Part shown: positions 57,497 through 63,821 of the stretch, one piece after another
How the letters are laid out: each line of letters starts with the position of its first letter
How positions within the stretch are numbered: the first letter of the stretch is position 1
Assembly (NCBI GenBank): GCA_024734495.1
Contig: JALMQS010000681.1
Span: 9,870,466-9,934,465, forward strand
DNA from: Forficula auricularia
Lineage: Eukaryota > Arthropoda > Insecta > Dermaptera > Forficulidae
DNA: 64,000 nucleotides
Direction of reading: 5' to 3'
Translations under genes and position numbers: made by a program
The notes under the pieces: generated by a model
The model's input: the letters and a program-made list of their open reading frames with translations, nothing else
Database searches by the model: none
Told to the model about the DNA's origin: nothing

Positions 57497-60400
57497 TTAT
57501 TAGAATATTTGCCAAATCTGTATCTATAAAAAAGAAAAAGAGCAGATACATTTCTGCAAAGGGCCATGGGGGAGCTAAGATAGAATCTTTTATTCTATAA
57601 CATTTCGAAACAATAAAATTTAGGGAACGCGGTGTTGGTTTATAGTGAAACATTGTTAAAAATTAAATTAGGTTGGAGTCCAACCTAATTTAATGCTAAC
57701 ATTTCGAGGCTTTGAATTTTTTACTGATGAAAATTACTTGAAATTTTCTATTAGAGTCACAATGTTTAGACTACTTCTTCCAAATCCATCTTCAAATGTT
57801 GATAAATGCAGCCTGAAAAAATCAAACCATCGAAATCAATGGGTTATTTCATCCTAAAAACTTTGCAATTCATCATCTGATCACAAAAATATTCTGATCA
57901 CAACTTTATTCAATCTTTAGTAAAAACTGTTATAGATTACTATGAGTAATAATTTCAAAAAATTTATTATATTAATTAAAATACATATGTACAGAAATTG
58001 AGAGAGAGATTTAAACATAACAGGAATTTCAGCAAACCGGAGAAAATGATCCACCGCGGGAAACTGTTCTCTACAATGCTCAGTATCGTGATCTGATTCG
58101 ATTAGTCAATTTTCAACGAGAAAAGCTAGCCAATCAGCAAGCCGAATTAAACAAAGTAAATTTTAATTATATTTTGTTAAAATACTTAAAATGTATTAAA
58201 AAATAAAAATTCTTTTCATTTTAGTTCGATGCAGAAATTGTATTTTGGGAAGGCAAAACTCGAGAACACCAAAATCAAATGGATTTTCTCGCACAGGAAG
58301 CGGCCAGAATAGAAATGGCTTCTCGGCAAAGCGAAGATCAAGTAATACATATATAGTTTTTAAGGAGATTTGGTGTTGGTACTTGGTGAAACATTTTTTA
58401 AAATTATTGGATAAAAATACTTGGTGGGTTTCACATTAAGATATAAAAAAGTAAAACGAATTTATTTTTAGAGAATCTTTAATCTCGATATATATATTTC
58501 GGGTGACTAACCCATCTTCAGGAGATACAGGAAGTAACTGATCTGAATAAGTCGAAATTGAATACAAGTCAATGGTAAAATTTATTTTTTTAAGATAACA
58601 AAAGAGTAAATATTTAAAATTAATTGGAGGGAGAAAAGGTAGGAGGTCTACTTTGGATTAATTTTGAATGGCCTTTTGAGAAAAGAGGATTTCAAATTTG
58701 AATACAACTCAATGGTAAAATTATTTTTTAGATAACAAAGGGTAAATATTTAAAATTACTGGAGGGGAGAAAAAGGTAGGAAGTCTGGTTTGGATTAATT
58801 TTGAATGGCCTTTTGAGAAAAGAGGATTTCAATTTGAATACAACTCAATGGTAAGATTAATTTTTAAGATAACAAAAAGTAAATATTTAAAATTCGTGGA
58901 GGGAGAAGTCTATTGTGTTTAATTTTGAATGGTCTTCTGAGAAATGAGAATTTACACAAACAAATTTTGCACAAATATTTAAAGAATGTAATCAATGATT
59001 GTACTTTTTTTAACTTCTAATTGATTATTTAGTATATTCGTTTTATTTGAGAGAGCTAATTTTATTTCAGTTGACTCTAAAAAATCTAAACGTAAGCCCT
59101 TTCTTTCGAAATGTAACGGAACTAGGTGGCTAATAGAAGAGGTGTGTTTATTCAAATGTAGATGATTGGCGAAGGTAAAGTTGATTCCATATTAATATCA
59201 TCTGATCTGCTGAGACTATTAAAGGCTCTTTCATGTTCCGAGTAGCGAGTTCTAAAAAAAGAGCGTCCAGTTTGTCCTATGTAGATTGCGTCGCAATTAT
59301 CACAAGTCAATTTATATACCCCTGATTTATCTAATTTATGAATTTTGTCTAATTTATTATTAATTAGCTGTGAACCTAAAGTGTTTTTATTATATAAAGC
59401 AGGAGTTATACCAGACGTTCTAAGATTTGAAGCTATAGGGTTTGTAACATGGTTCGAAATGAAGGGGAGTCTTTTAAATATTTTAACAGTTCCGGAATTT
59501 AGTGAGTGTGTATGAGAGATACTTATTTTTGATTAATTTTTGTAAATTTTATTAATTATCAGTTTGTTGTAGCCATTATTCACAGCTATATTATAAATTA
59601 TATTTAGTTCATTGTTAAAATCTGAAGTGTCCATTGGTATTGAAATAAGTCTGTAGATCATCGAATAAAAAGCGGCAAATTTAGTGTTAGTAGGGTGGTT
59701 GGACGAAAATGGAATCACTGTGTCTGTAGAAAGTATCTTTTTCTAAAAATTTTGTAATTAAGTTTGTTTTTCGAAATAGTTATTTGGAGGTCCAAAAAAG
59801 AAGAGGTTTTATTTCCAATTTCGGAAGTGAATTCTATATTAGAGTGAAGAGAGTTTAAGTAATTTTGGAAAGAGCTCAATTGTCTAAGAGTGCCTGACCA
59901 TATTAAAAAAAATATCATCAACGTATCTACGCCAAAATACAATTTGTTTAGCAAAGGAATTATTCGGACCGAGAATTGTTTTTCTAAAATTAGCCATGTA
60001 AATTTCAGCAAGGATAGGACTAAGCGGACTGCCACTTAGCTAAACCATCGGTTTGCCTATAGAATTTATTAGTAAAATATAATAGTTCTGGTTTATGCAT
60101 AGGTCTAATAATTTAAGGATTTGACTATTATGAAGAGGATCTTTAATATTCAAATCAATCAAGATCGACTAATATTTCTTTTAATTTTAAAAGGAATCGA
60201 GGAAAAGGTTTTTTCACGTCGAAAGAAATAAGCTTATGAGAATTTTGAATATTTACGTGTTGAAGAGAATTTGTTAGATCTAGTGAATTTTTAACTGCGA
60301 AGTCCGAAGTGAACATATCCTTGAGAAGATTATTCAAATATTTACATATTTTGTATGCCGAAGACATTATATAAGGGGTTTCTGCAGATCTTGTCCGGTC

Positions 60401-62008
60401 TCAATTTGAAGTTTTACAGGAGGACTGCCATAGTTGAGGCCACCGAATTCATGTTCTAAAGGAATGCCGTTTGTTTTTAGATGATATGATTCATTAAGGG
60501 TGTCAGCGGCTTCTTATGGAATTTTATTAGTAGGGTTAATTTTAAGAGTTCTGCACCACTTGTAGAAGATAAAATCTTCAACTTTCTCGATATAATCTTC
60601 TCTCTTCAAGATGGTGATAGCCTGTCCTTTGTCAGCTTTTGTGAGTATCAGATTGTTGGTGTTTATTTTGATTTAATTTCTTGGATTATTGCTATTAAAT
60701 ATATATATCGAGATTAAAGATTCTCTAAAAATAAATTCGTTTTATTTTATAACAATATGAAACCTACCAAGTATTTTTATCCAATAATTTTAATACATAT
60801 ATCACTATTTTATAACCTTTTCAGATAGTAAAATGTATTTATTATTTGGTCACATTTAGTGGCCGATTAACTAAATTAGGTCCCTATCCTCTATACTTCC
60901 CGTAAACAAATATCACTTAACACGATCTGAAAAAAATATAATTTTAAATAATTTTTCGAGTGCTATACTTGGCGATTACTATAGATAGTCATAGTAAAAG
61001 GAAATTCTTCACCGGAGTGGTTTTCCATTTCCTACCTTTGGATTTAATGAAACTCCTCCTTACATTTTCTACACTGATTCAATCCTGTATAAATTCGATT
61101 CGAAAGCTATAGCCACCGTACTATATTTTATTTTCAATAAAATACTTCAATTCAACTCACTTAAAAAAGTCCAGAAAACAGAGAAATTAATCTACACATT
61201 ACAAATTAGGACTGTGCCTATGTGGCTAATCCGCCGCAATTCCCAATAGAAGTTGTTCAAATTTTATAGAATAATTTATATATTGATATTATTTTATTTC
61301 TACTCACTCAATTGCTAAGTAATTTCTTTTCATAAAGTTCCTTCCTTCCTTGGAGGAAATGAACTTATCTCAAGTCAACTGTTATATCCTCTTCATCGTG
61401 AACCAACGATCTAACCAAAGAGTTTGTTTTAAACCATTAACACCAAGTAGATATAACAAGATTGAAGTAATTTTGGAGACAGACTGATAAGTGTATCGAT
61501 TCGATATTGATGAGACAGTCCAAAATTCAAAAAAAGGAGATAATTTAAACTATCTTTTATTCATAAACCGACGTTTCGGAGGCTTATTCTCTCCTTCAGG
61601 GTTTTCACTGTCCTTTCAAAACCCTGAAGAAGAGAATATGCTTCCGAAACGTCGGTTTATGAATAAAAAGATAGTTTAAATTATCTTATTTTTTTGAATT
61701 TTGGACTTCCTCATCAATATCCACTTTATTAATTAATATAGAAACTTTTATATGGATATATCAGAAGTTTTAAAATTGCTTCTCCTTAAATTTGTTGCTA
61801 GTGTATGAAGTTCGGATGCTCCATGGGAACAGACTATATATTAAAATAATTTTTTTTATTATTCGTAGTTGCGTGTTCTCGCTAAAGTCGAAGAGGAAAG
61901 TGAAATAGTCAGACAACAAGAAAAAACTCTAAAATCAGAACTTACTTTGCTCAGATCGAAGCTAGCCAATTGTGAGACAGAATTATTGCAGTGTAAAAAT
62001 AAAATAAG
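41732..62008 (+). CDS. RASSF7/8-type Ras-association protein, 5' seven exons, 3' end beyond window
   Basis: Exons 41732-41803, 41871-41981, 44263-44685, 55013-55423, 58024-58155, 58225-58341 and 61869-62008 join in frame into 468 residues and two extra bases. Residues 1 to about 85 form the N-terminal RA domain ([44 protein letters not shown]). This domain binds Ras-like GTPases and is characteristic of RASSF7-10, which act at adherens junctions and in mitosis. A Ser-rich stretch has RKSLTFSGG, matching the RKSLTF motif of RASSF8. Exon 4 is a 137-residue Pro/Ser-rich insert. Exons 5-7 encode coiled coil ([44 protein letters not shown]). The end of the coiled coil and the C-terminus are off-window. 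Introns of up to 10 kb are full of transposons. Confidence 0.88.
41871..41981 (+). CDS. RASSF exon 2
   Basis: 37 codons, acceptor AATAATTACAG, donor CTA|GTAAGC. It carries the middle of the RA domain ([20 protein letters not shown]). Confidence 0.88.
43170..43424. repeat. Foldback repeat with LINE scrap
   Basis: Inverted arms TTCTAATTAACATAACAATG... and complement enclose an inverted fragment of the Jockey-like LINE (CCAGACTTAAGACTCCACAG). The left flank GGGAATTTTTGTCAAATATT also matches the left flank of the ING-intron foldback at about 24272. Confidence 0.55.
43438..43626 (+). mobile_element. tRNA-derived SINE, copy 4, with target duplication
   Basis: Flanked by ATTCTCAAGAATA exactly (43425-43437 and 43627-43639). 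A-box-like TAGGCTAGTCGG, B box GGGTTCGAATTCG, then the family body and a poly-A tail preceded by GGCCGAAAAGCC. A CTGCTAA string sits where an anticodon loop (GCT) would be, but the cloverleaf is imperfect. Best-preserved copy in the window. Confidence 0.85.
44263..44685 (+). CDS. RASSF exon 3
   Basis: Ends the RA domain and adds a Ser/Pro/Asn-rich stretch with [10 protein letters not shown] donor at AGT|GTATTA fits phase 0 with exon 4. The frame would otherwise stop at 44692-44694, six bases into the intron. Confidence 0.8.
45570..46611 (+). pseudogene. Ty3/Gypsy integrase, interrupted by a 73-bp insertion
   Basis: Residues encoded from about 45636 include the zinc-binding HHCC region ([16 protein letters not shown] ... 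CHTCAERK) and the catalytic DDE core: D in [10 protein letters not shown] in LLTDQGRNF and E in LLERFHRS. After a 73-bp insertion (46237-46309) the frame resumes in phase +1 with [20 protein letters not shown] and [20 protein letters not shown], up to a stop at 46609-46611. It would insert element cDNA into the genome. Upstream pol domains are absent. Confidence 0.85.
46237..46309. mobile_element. 73-bp insertion with 12-bp target duplication
   Basis: GATTCCACAGGA occurs at 46225-46236 and again at 46298-46309. The 61 bases between them are AT-rich and stop the integrase frame. Taking out one duplicate plus the 61 bases re-aligns the two coding frames. The inserted DNA has no recognisable ends. 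Confidence 0.75.
46612..46848 (+). pseudogene. Integrase C-terminal GPY/F module
   Basis: In the same frame after the 46609-46611 stop: [20 protein letters not shown], then [20 protein letters not shown] and [10 protein letters not shown]. The KxWKGPF and HxxRLKP motifs are the GPY/F (SH3-like) module that ends Ty3/Gypsy integrases. It leads without a break into the macrodomain. Confidence 0.8.
46849..47256 (+). pseudogene. TARG1/OARD1-like macrodomain fused to Ty3/Gypsy pol
   Basis: About 136 codons, one of them a stop. The order is [40 protein letters not shown], a TAG stop (46996-46998), [20 protein letters not shown], then [20 protein letters not shown] and [15 protein letters not shown], ending ITLTIY. 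This follows the TARG1/OARD1 macrodomain along its whole length. TARG1 removes ADP-ribose from acidic residues using a Lys and an Asp. The matching Lys (47056-47058, in VTK) and Asp (47179-47181, in GRDRLNW) are present. It continues in frame from the GPY/F module, so it was part of the element's polyprotein. Its role for the element is unknown; removal of host ADP-ribosylation is only a guess. This copy is broken by the stop. Confidence 0.85.
47257..47673 (+). pseudogene. Acidic, Pro/Ser-rich C-terminal tail of the Ty3/Gypsy polyprotein
   Basis: Open in the same frame to the TAA at 47671-47673. Rich in Pro, Ser, Glu and Asp ([38 protein letters not shown]), with a basic end [10 protein letters not shown]. 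Likely disordered, no domain recognised. It is followed by non-coding DNA and then the 3' LTR region. Confidence 0.7.
47674..48563. other. 3' non-coding region or long 3' LTR of the Ty3/Gypsy relic
   Basis: Contains the polypurine-like AAAGGGAGA (about 47735-47743), TGTTATTTGC and a TATA-like TATATATAAGG near 48508. Overlapping short ORFs are not convincing genes. Confidence 0.45.
48777..49290. other. AT-rich DNA between the LTR repeat and the LINE remainder
   Basis: No coding signal. It may be the end of the LTR or a further insertion. A TTGATG at its right edge matches the left LINE break point. Confidence 0.4.
49291..51480 (+). pseudogene. LINE endonuclease end and reverse transcriptase, decayed
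   Basis: Pieces in order: endonuclease end with GISDHYSV (to 49578); 49825-50235 with [20 protein letters not shown], the start of the RT domain; then [27 protein letters not shown], [12 protein letters not shown] and [16 protein letters not shown] strings in shifting frames; 50916-51203 with [10 protein letters not shown] (catalytic FADD) and [11 protein letters not shown]; then a tail with [19 protein letters not shown]. There are many stops and frame slips, so it is dead. A 200-bp insertion lies at about 50595-50800. Confidence 0.8.
50595..50800 (+). mobile_element. Short insertion in the LINE with a hammerhead-like core
   Basis: It breaks the LINE RT between GLSVS and the [13 protein letters not shown] string. 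TAATTAAAT and TAAATAAAT near the edges may be a decayed target duplication. At 50628-50664 the order CTTGAGA-A, stem ACGATC/GATCG, GAAAT, GTC resembles a degenerate hammerhead. Confidence 0.45.
51952..52067. mobile_element. Harbinger-like MITE fragment in LINE 3' UTR
   Basis: Starts GGGCCAGTTGTATGTCGG and is flanked by TAA on both sides (51949-51951 and 52068-52070). The LINE copy at 20392-20394 has the unoccupied CTCTAAGCAGG. The interior ends in a hairpin around GTGCCTGCCAATCAG, without the full right end seen in the 1.36-kb copy. Confidence 0.8.
52340..52407 (-). mobile_element. hAT-type end, solitary
   Basis: Read on the minus strand: CAGTGGTTCCGAACCCAGAG, then AGGCACTCCCCGGGGTTTGC. The same sequence in plus orientation starts at 53514. 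It is a hAT/Charlie-style end without a recognised partner. Confidence 0.5.
52410..53176. other. RASSF intron 3, no recognised feature
   Basis: AT-rich. A 74-codon ORF at 52819-53043 looks like chance. Confidence 0.3.
53177..53490. mobile_element. Penelope-type hammerhead palindrome, family B, copy 3
   Basis: Starts GCAACGAAATTTTCTCTGGA and ends in the GGAAGGCAGCCC... arm complement. The arms meet at about 53346, inside the left hammerhead, so only the right core is whole. Confidence 0.7.
53346..53378 (+). ncRNA. Hammerhead ribozyme core, family B copy 3
   Basis: CTGAAGA, stem II AGGAGG/CCTCC with loop GAAAAAT, GAAAC and GTC. Core intact, stem III only ACGT, so dimeric if active. Confidence 0.7.
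53514..53942 (+). mobile_element. hAT-type end or degraded element
   Basis: Starts CAGTGGTTCCGAACCGAGAG and has GGCAGACCTCCCCGGAGTTT. The right side at about 53905-53942 (CCCTGGGGGAAGTCATCTCG, GGTTCCATGA) could be its other end. No transposase recognised. Confidence 0.45.
54350..54690. repeat. Dispersed GC-richer repeat in RASSF intron 3
   Basis: A C-rich stretch (54360-54500) followed by AATTTCAAAAAATCCCTTCT and TCTTTCTAGGTCAACCGGTT. These look like the tail of a common invertebrate transposon, class not determined. Confidence 0.4.
55013..55423 (+). CDS. RASSF exon 4 (Pro/Ser-rich)
   Basis: 137 codons, acceptor GTATTTTGCAG|TTGAC, donor CTTAAG|GTAATA. Proline- and serine-rich with [13 protein letters not shown] and [10 protein letters not shown], possible SH3/WW ligands. 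Much of this stretch has no clear counterpart in vertebrate RASSF8. Confidence 0.78.
55488..55785. mobile_element. Penelope-type hammerhead palindrome, family A, copy 3
   Basis: Begins 65 bases after exon 4. Same arms and right-hand AAAATTCTGCTACTCTCGGC tail as the copies at 3.0 and 40.6 kb. Confidence 0.7.
55549..55583 (-). ncRNA. Hammerhead ribozyme core, family A copy 3, minus arm
   Basis: CTGATGA, perfect stem II GAGGGC/GCCCTC, GAAA, stem III and GTT. The U at the cleavage position is permitted in hammerheads, though usually less efficient than C. The plus arm (55652-55685) has GAAT in place of GAAA and is probably dead. Confidence 0.65.
56055..56588. mobile_element. pogo/Tigger-like MITE, TA target duplication
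   Basis: Ends CAGACAAACCTGAGTGAGTG and, inverted, CTTATCCAGGTTCGACTG are flanked by TA. Internal repeats of ACCTCTATAAGTGA are typical of pogo/Tigger element ends. No transposase. Confidence 0.65.
57451..57489. repeat. (AT)n microsatellite
   Basis: About 19 uninterrupted AT units. Nearby, minus-strand [19 protein letters not shown] codons at about 57505-57565 hint at a LINE C-terminal scrap. Confidence 0.85.
57600..57700. repeat. Dispersed repeat with palindromic core
   Basis: TAGGGAACGCGGTGTTGGTT and TAGTGAAACATTG lead to a palindrome ATTAAATTAGGTTGGA-GTCCAACCTAATTTAAT (57663-57694). It matches the inverted family at 32.1-32.2 kb. Confidence 0.55.
58024..58155 (+). CDS. RASSF exon 5
   Basis: 44 codons, acceptor ATAACAG|GAATTT, donor AACAAA|GTAAAT. 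Begins the coiled-coil region ([20 protein letters not shown]). Confidence 0.82.
58225..58341 (+). CDS. RASSF exon 6
   Basis: 39 codons, acceptor CATTTTAG|TTCGAT, donor GATCAA|GTAATA. Contains [20 protein letters not shown], matching the RFWEQK-type segment of RASSF8. Confidence 0.82.
58487..58521 (-). ncRNA. Hammerhead core of the Penelope-like element
   Basis: Minus strand: CTGAAGA, stem II GGGT/ACCC with loop TAGTC, GAAA, then a self-complementary AT run ending ATC. The core is intact, with an A-U rather than G-C pair beside the cleavage site. Its presence at the end of an element with Penelope-type RT links the orphan palindromes to that class. Confidence 0.65.
58550..58960. repeat. Three tandem repeats of about 138 bp inside the Penelope-like element
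   Basis: Units start at about 58557, 58696 and 58832 with TTGAATACAACTCAATGGTA. Each contains TTAATTTTGAATGGCCTTTT-GAGAAA. They lie in the element's 3' non-coding region. The third unit is the most diverged. Confidence 0.75.
59150..60670 (-). pseudogene. Penelope-type reverse transcriptase and GIY-YIG endonuclease, decayed
   Basis: On the minus strand, in order: [20 protein letters not shown] (about 60650), [10 protein letters not shown] (about 60230), [16 protein letters not shown] (about 60030), then the catalytic RRYVDDIFF (about 59920). The GIY-YIG domain follows with [21 protein letters not shown] and SEHERAF (59340-59220). These are the hallmark motifs of Penelope-like elements, which lack a classical LINE endonuclease. 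Stops and frame slips break the reading frame, and the N-terminus is incomplete. Host effect: antisense insertion in a RASSF intron. Confidence 0.85.
61555..61685. mobile_element. Short Penelope-type hammerhead palindrome
   Basis: Arms AAGATAGTTTAAATTATCTT-type sequence and AACCGACGTTTCGGAGG are inverted around about 61610. The minus core (61570-61599) lacks one or two core bases. The plus core (61624-61653) keeps CTGAAGA, GAAAC and GTC, with a weak stem II. Confidence 0.6.
61624..61653 (+). ncRNA. Hammerhead ribozyme core, weak stem II
   Basis: CTGAAGA, AGAG..CTTCC stem II of about three pairs, GAAAC, GTC followed by GGTTT. Conserved core with a poor stem. Confidence 0.5.
61869..62008 (+). 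CDS. RASSF exon 7 (last exon in window)
   Basis: 46 codons plus two bases, acceptor TTATTCGTAG|TTGCG, donor AATAAG|GTGAGA. Heptad-like coiled coil ([20 protein letters not shown]). The next exon is beyond 64000 or was not recognised. Confidence 0.8.
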
Positions 62009-62182
62009 GTGAGACAATCTATTTTATTTATTTTTTCCTATACATAAATGTTGATTACTGGAATCAACTTCTTCTAGAGATAGTCACATCACCAACATTA
62101 AATCAGTGACCTAATGACAGCTATTTAACTTACTAATCAATTATATCTCATCTATAGAAATTCACTTATTCCTATAAATTTA

Positions 62183-62776
62183 CGAGGATAAGTCAAAAAT
62201 TACCTACACTTTTCGTTCTACTACTTTATTAAACTAAGGTAGGAGGCGGCCGCTTGCGTATGCGTTGAGTTGGCGCGTCTGTGGACACGTGTGCGGAATT
62301 TAATCACGATCGCGTCAGTTGTCGTCTAGCTACAACAGCATAAGCATGTCAGCCTCGTTGCACCAAAGAGGAGCAACGAGGAGTGGTCCGATTTTTGTGG
62401 TCAGAGCGTTTTTTTATGGATCGAAATGTTTAAAAGTGGCCGAACGAGCGTAACACATTTTTAAGCAGAATAGTGACCGTTGATGAAACGTGGGTTCATC
62501 ACTATGAGCCCGAATCGAAACGCCAGAATATGGAGTGGAAACACCCAGGTCGTCGATTTGCCTCAGACATGGATGTTCGGGATGCGGTGCAAAAGTGGCT
62601 TCATGACCAACCGAAAACCTTCTACCAGGAAGGCATCCTGAAGCTTGTGGCTCGCTGGACCAAGTGCATTGCTAAAGGTGGAGACTATATCGAAAAATAA
62701 TGTATCTGTTGTACACCTATCTTAGTTTAATAAAGTTGTATAACGAAAAGTGTAAGTAATTTTTTACTTATCCTCG
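62183..62776 (+). mobile_element. mariner element, internally deleted
   Basis: Ends CGAGGATAAGTCAAAAATTA and, inverted, TAATTTTTTACTTATCCTCG are flanked by TA (62181-62182 and 62777-62778). The inverted ends extend about 35 bp. 594 bp against about 1.3 kb for a full mariner. Confidence 0.88.
62473..62700 (+). pseudogene. mariner transposase remnant
   Basis: TVDETWVHHYEPESKRQNME, holding the first catalytic Asp, runs at once into RRFASDMDVRDAVQKWLHDQ and FYQEGILKLVARWTKCIAKG, the C-terminal end. The middle with the other two catalytic Asp residues is deleted. A scrap of the N-terminus precedes it (about 62390-62460, FLWSERFFMDRNV-like). Not active. Confidence 0.82.
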
Positions 62777-62778
62777 TA

Positions 62779-63330
62779 CAACTCTGCTAATATCATAACA
62801 TTTATAGCATTATCTTTATTATTATTATTATTATTTTTTTAACTCTCTCTGCAGTTCTCAACTTTTTTGACTTGCATACTGCTTGGAAGTCCATTTCCAT
62901 AAATTGTACCCCTCCTATAGAAAAATGTTTGTAATTTATTATAGATAGACATTTCAAAAATAAATGCTATAGCTGTAAATAAATACTAATGGCGTAAGGA
63001 GTATGCCGGCAGATAGAGTTCCTGAAATAATTATAAATATTCAGTTCAGTCCCTGTGTTTGTTTTGAAGCATATATTTTTTTGAAATTAGCTTCAAATGA
63101 TTTAACTTACTTATAATCTTAAATCTGTACTCGCATTCATCTTATTTTGGTATTTGTTTTTATAAATAAATAAAAAGAAATAACTTTCCCCACCAACATC
63201 GTACTGATTGAGATATTTGATTGTTGATTTTTTGTAATATATCGAAAGAAAAACAAAGAAAACATTTATTATTATTACCATTCTTTTTTCTCTTAACTCT
63301 AAAACAAAAAGAAGACAATATATATTTTTG
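62779..63330. other. RASSF intron 7, no recognised feature
   Basis: AT-rich, with a short (TTA)n tract at about 62818-62835. Confidence 0.3.
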
Positions 63331-63504
63331 TAATGGGTTGAAGAAGTTATTAAGTCAAAGTAAGGTTTCACCGGGTCCATTAAAATTCTCAGAATAGGAA
63401 GTTACGGCCTGAATTTATCGGGCCATCTTCAGTTTATTGGGAATTATACACATATTACCATAAGTACATGTGATTGACCTGGTTTTGTCAACAATAAGAA
63501 ATTT

Positions 63505-63714
63505 CTTCTTCTTCTTCTTCATCTTCTTCATAGGCTTTCGCCTGTTCTTCCAATAAGAAAAAAGAATAAAGAGGTTAGTTTCTTGCTGCGACATCTTTCC
63601 ACCTTTTTTTTCGGCCGGCCGCCCTCTGCTCCGTGTGCCACGTGGGCGATTTTCCTTCACGATTTTTGCAAGGCGGTCATCCGTCATTCGTTCCACATGT
63701 TCCCCCCATCCTCC
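63505..63714 (-). mobile_element. RTE-like LINE 3' fragment with 13-bp target duplication
   Basis: Flanked by CAATAAGAAATTT exactly (63492-63504 and 63715-63727). Minus strand encodes WGEHVERMTDDRLAKIVKEN, RPRGTRSRGRPAEKKGG and ends in a GAA-rich microsatellite. Same family as 38455-38825. Extremely 5'-truncated. Confidence 0.8.
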
Positions 63715-63786
63715 CAATAAGAAATTTAACTTCATATATTTAGTGTTGTGCTACTGCCCAAGATTCAGAGATGAGTCCAGTCTAGT

Positions 63787-63821
63787 CTGAAGATGGCCCG
63801 ATAAATTCAGGACGAAACGTC
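63787..63821 (+). ncRNA. Hammerhead core, family D, plus arm
   Basis: CTGAAGA, a stem II TGGCC ... GGAC with one mismatch, GAAAC and GTC. The minus arm at about 63390-63424 keeps GGCC/GGCC in stem II but has GTAAC in place of GAAAC. Each arm has lost something the other keeps. Confidence 0.5.

Larger units (their letters stand above)
58398..60790 (-). mobile_element. Penelope-like element in RASSF intron 6
   Basis: Minus-strand element of about 2.4 kb. The sequence AATTATTGGATAAAAATACT ... to TCTTTAATCTCGATATATAT at 58398-58495 is repeated inverted at 60690-60790, as in Penelope-type inverted terminal copies. It carries RT and GIY-YIG coding, and a hammerhead core near its 3' end on its own strand. 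Confidence 0.82.

Noticed and set aside
57382..57567. ORF with repeated IY residues
   Set aside because: It reads through the (AT)n microsatellite. Only a short LINE-like scrap precedes it.
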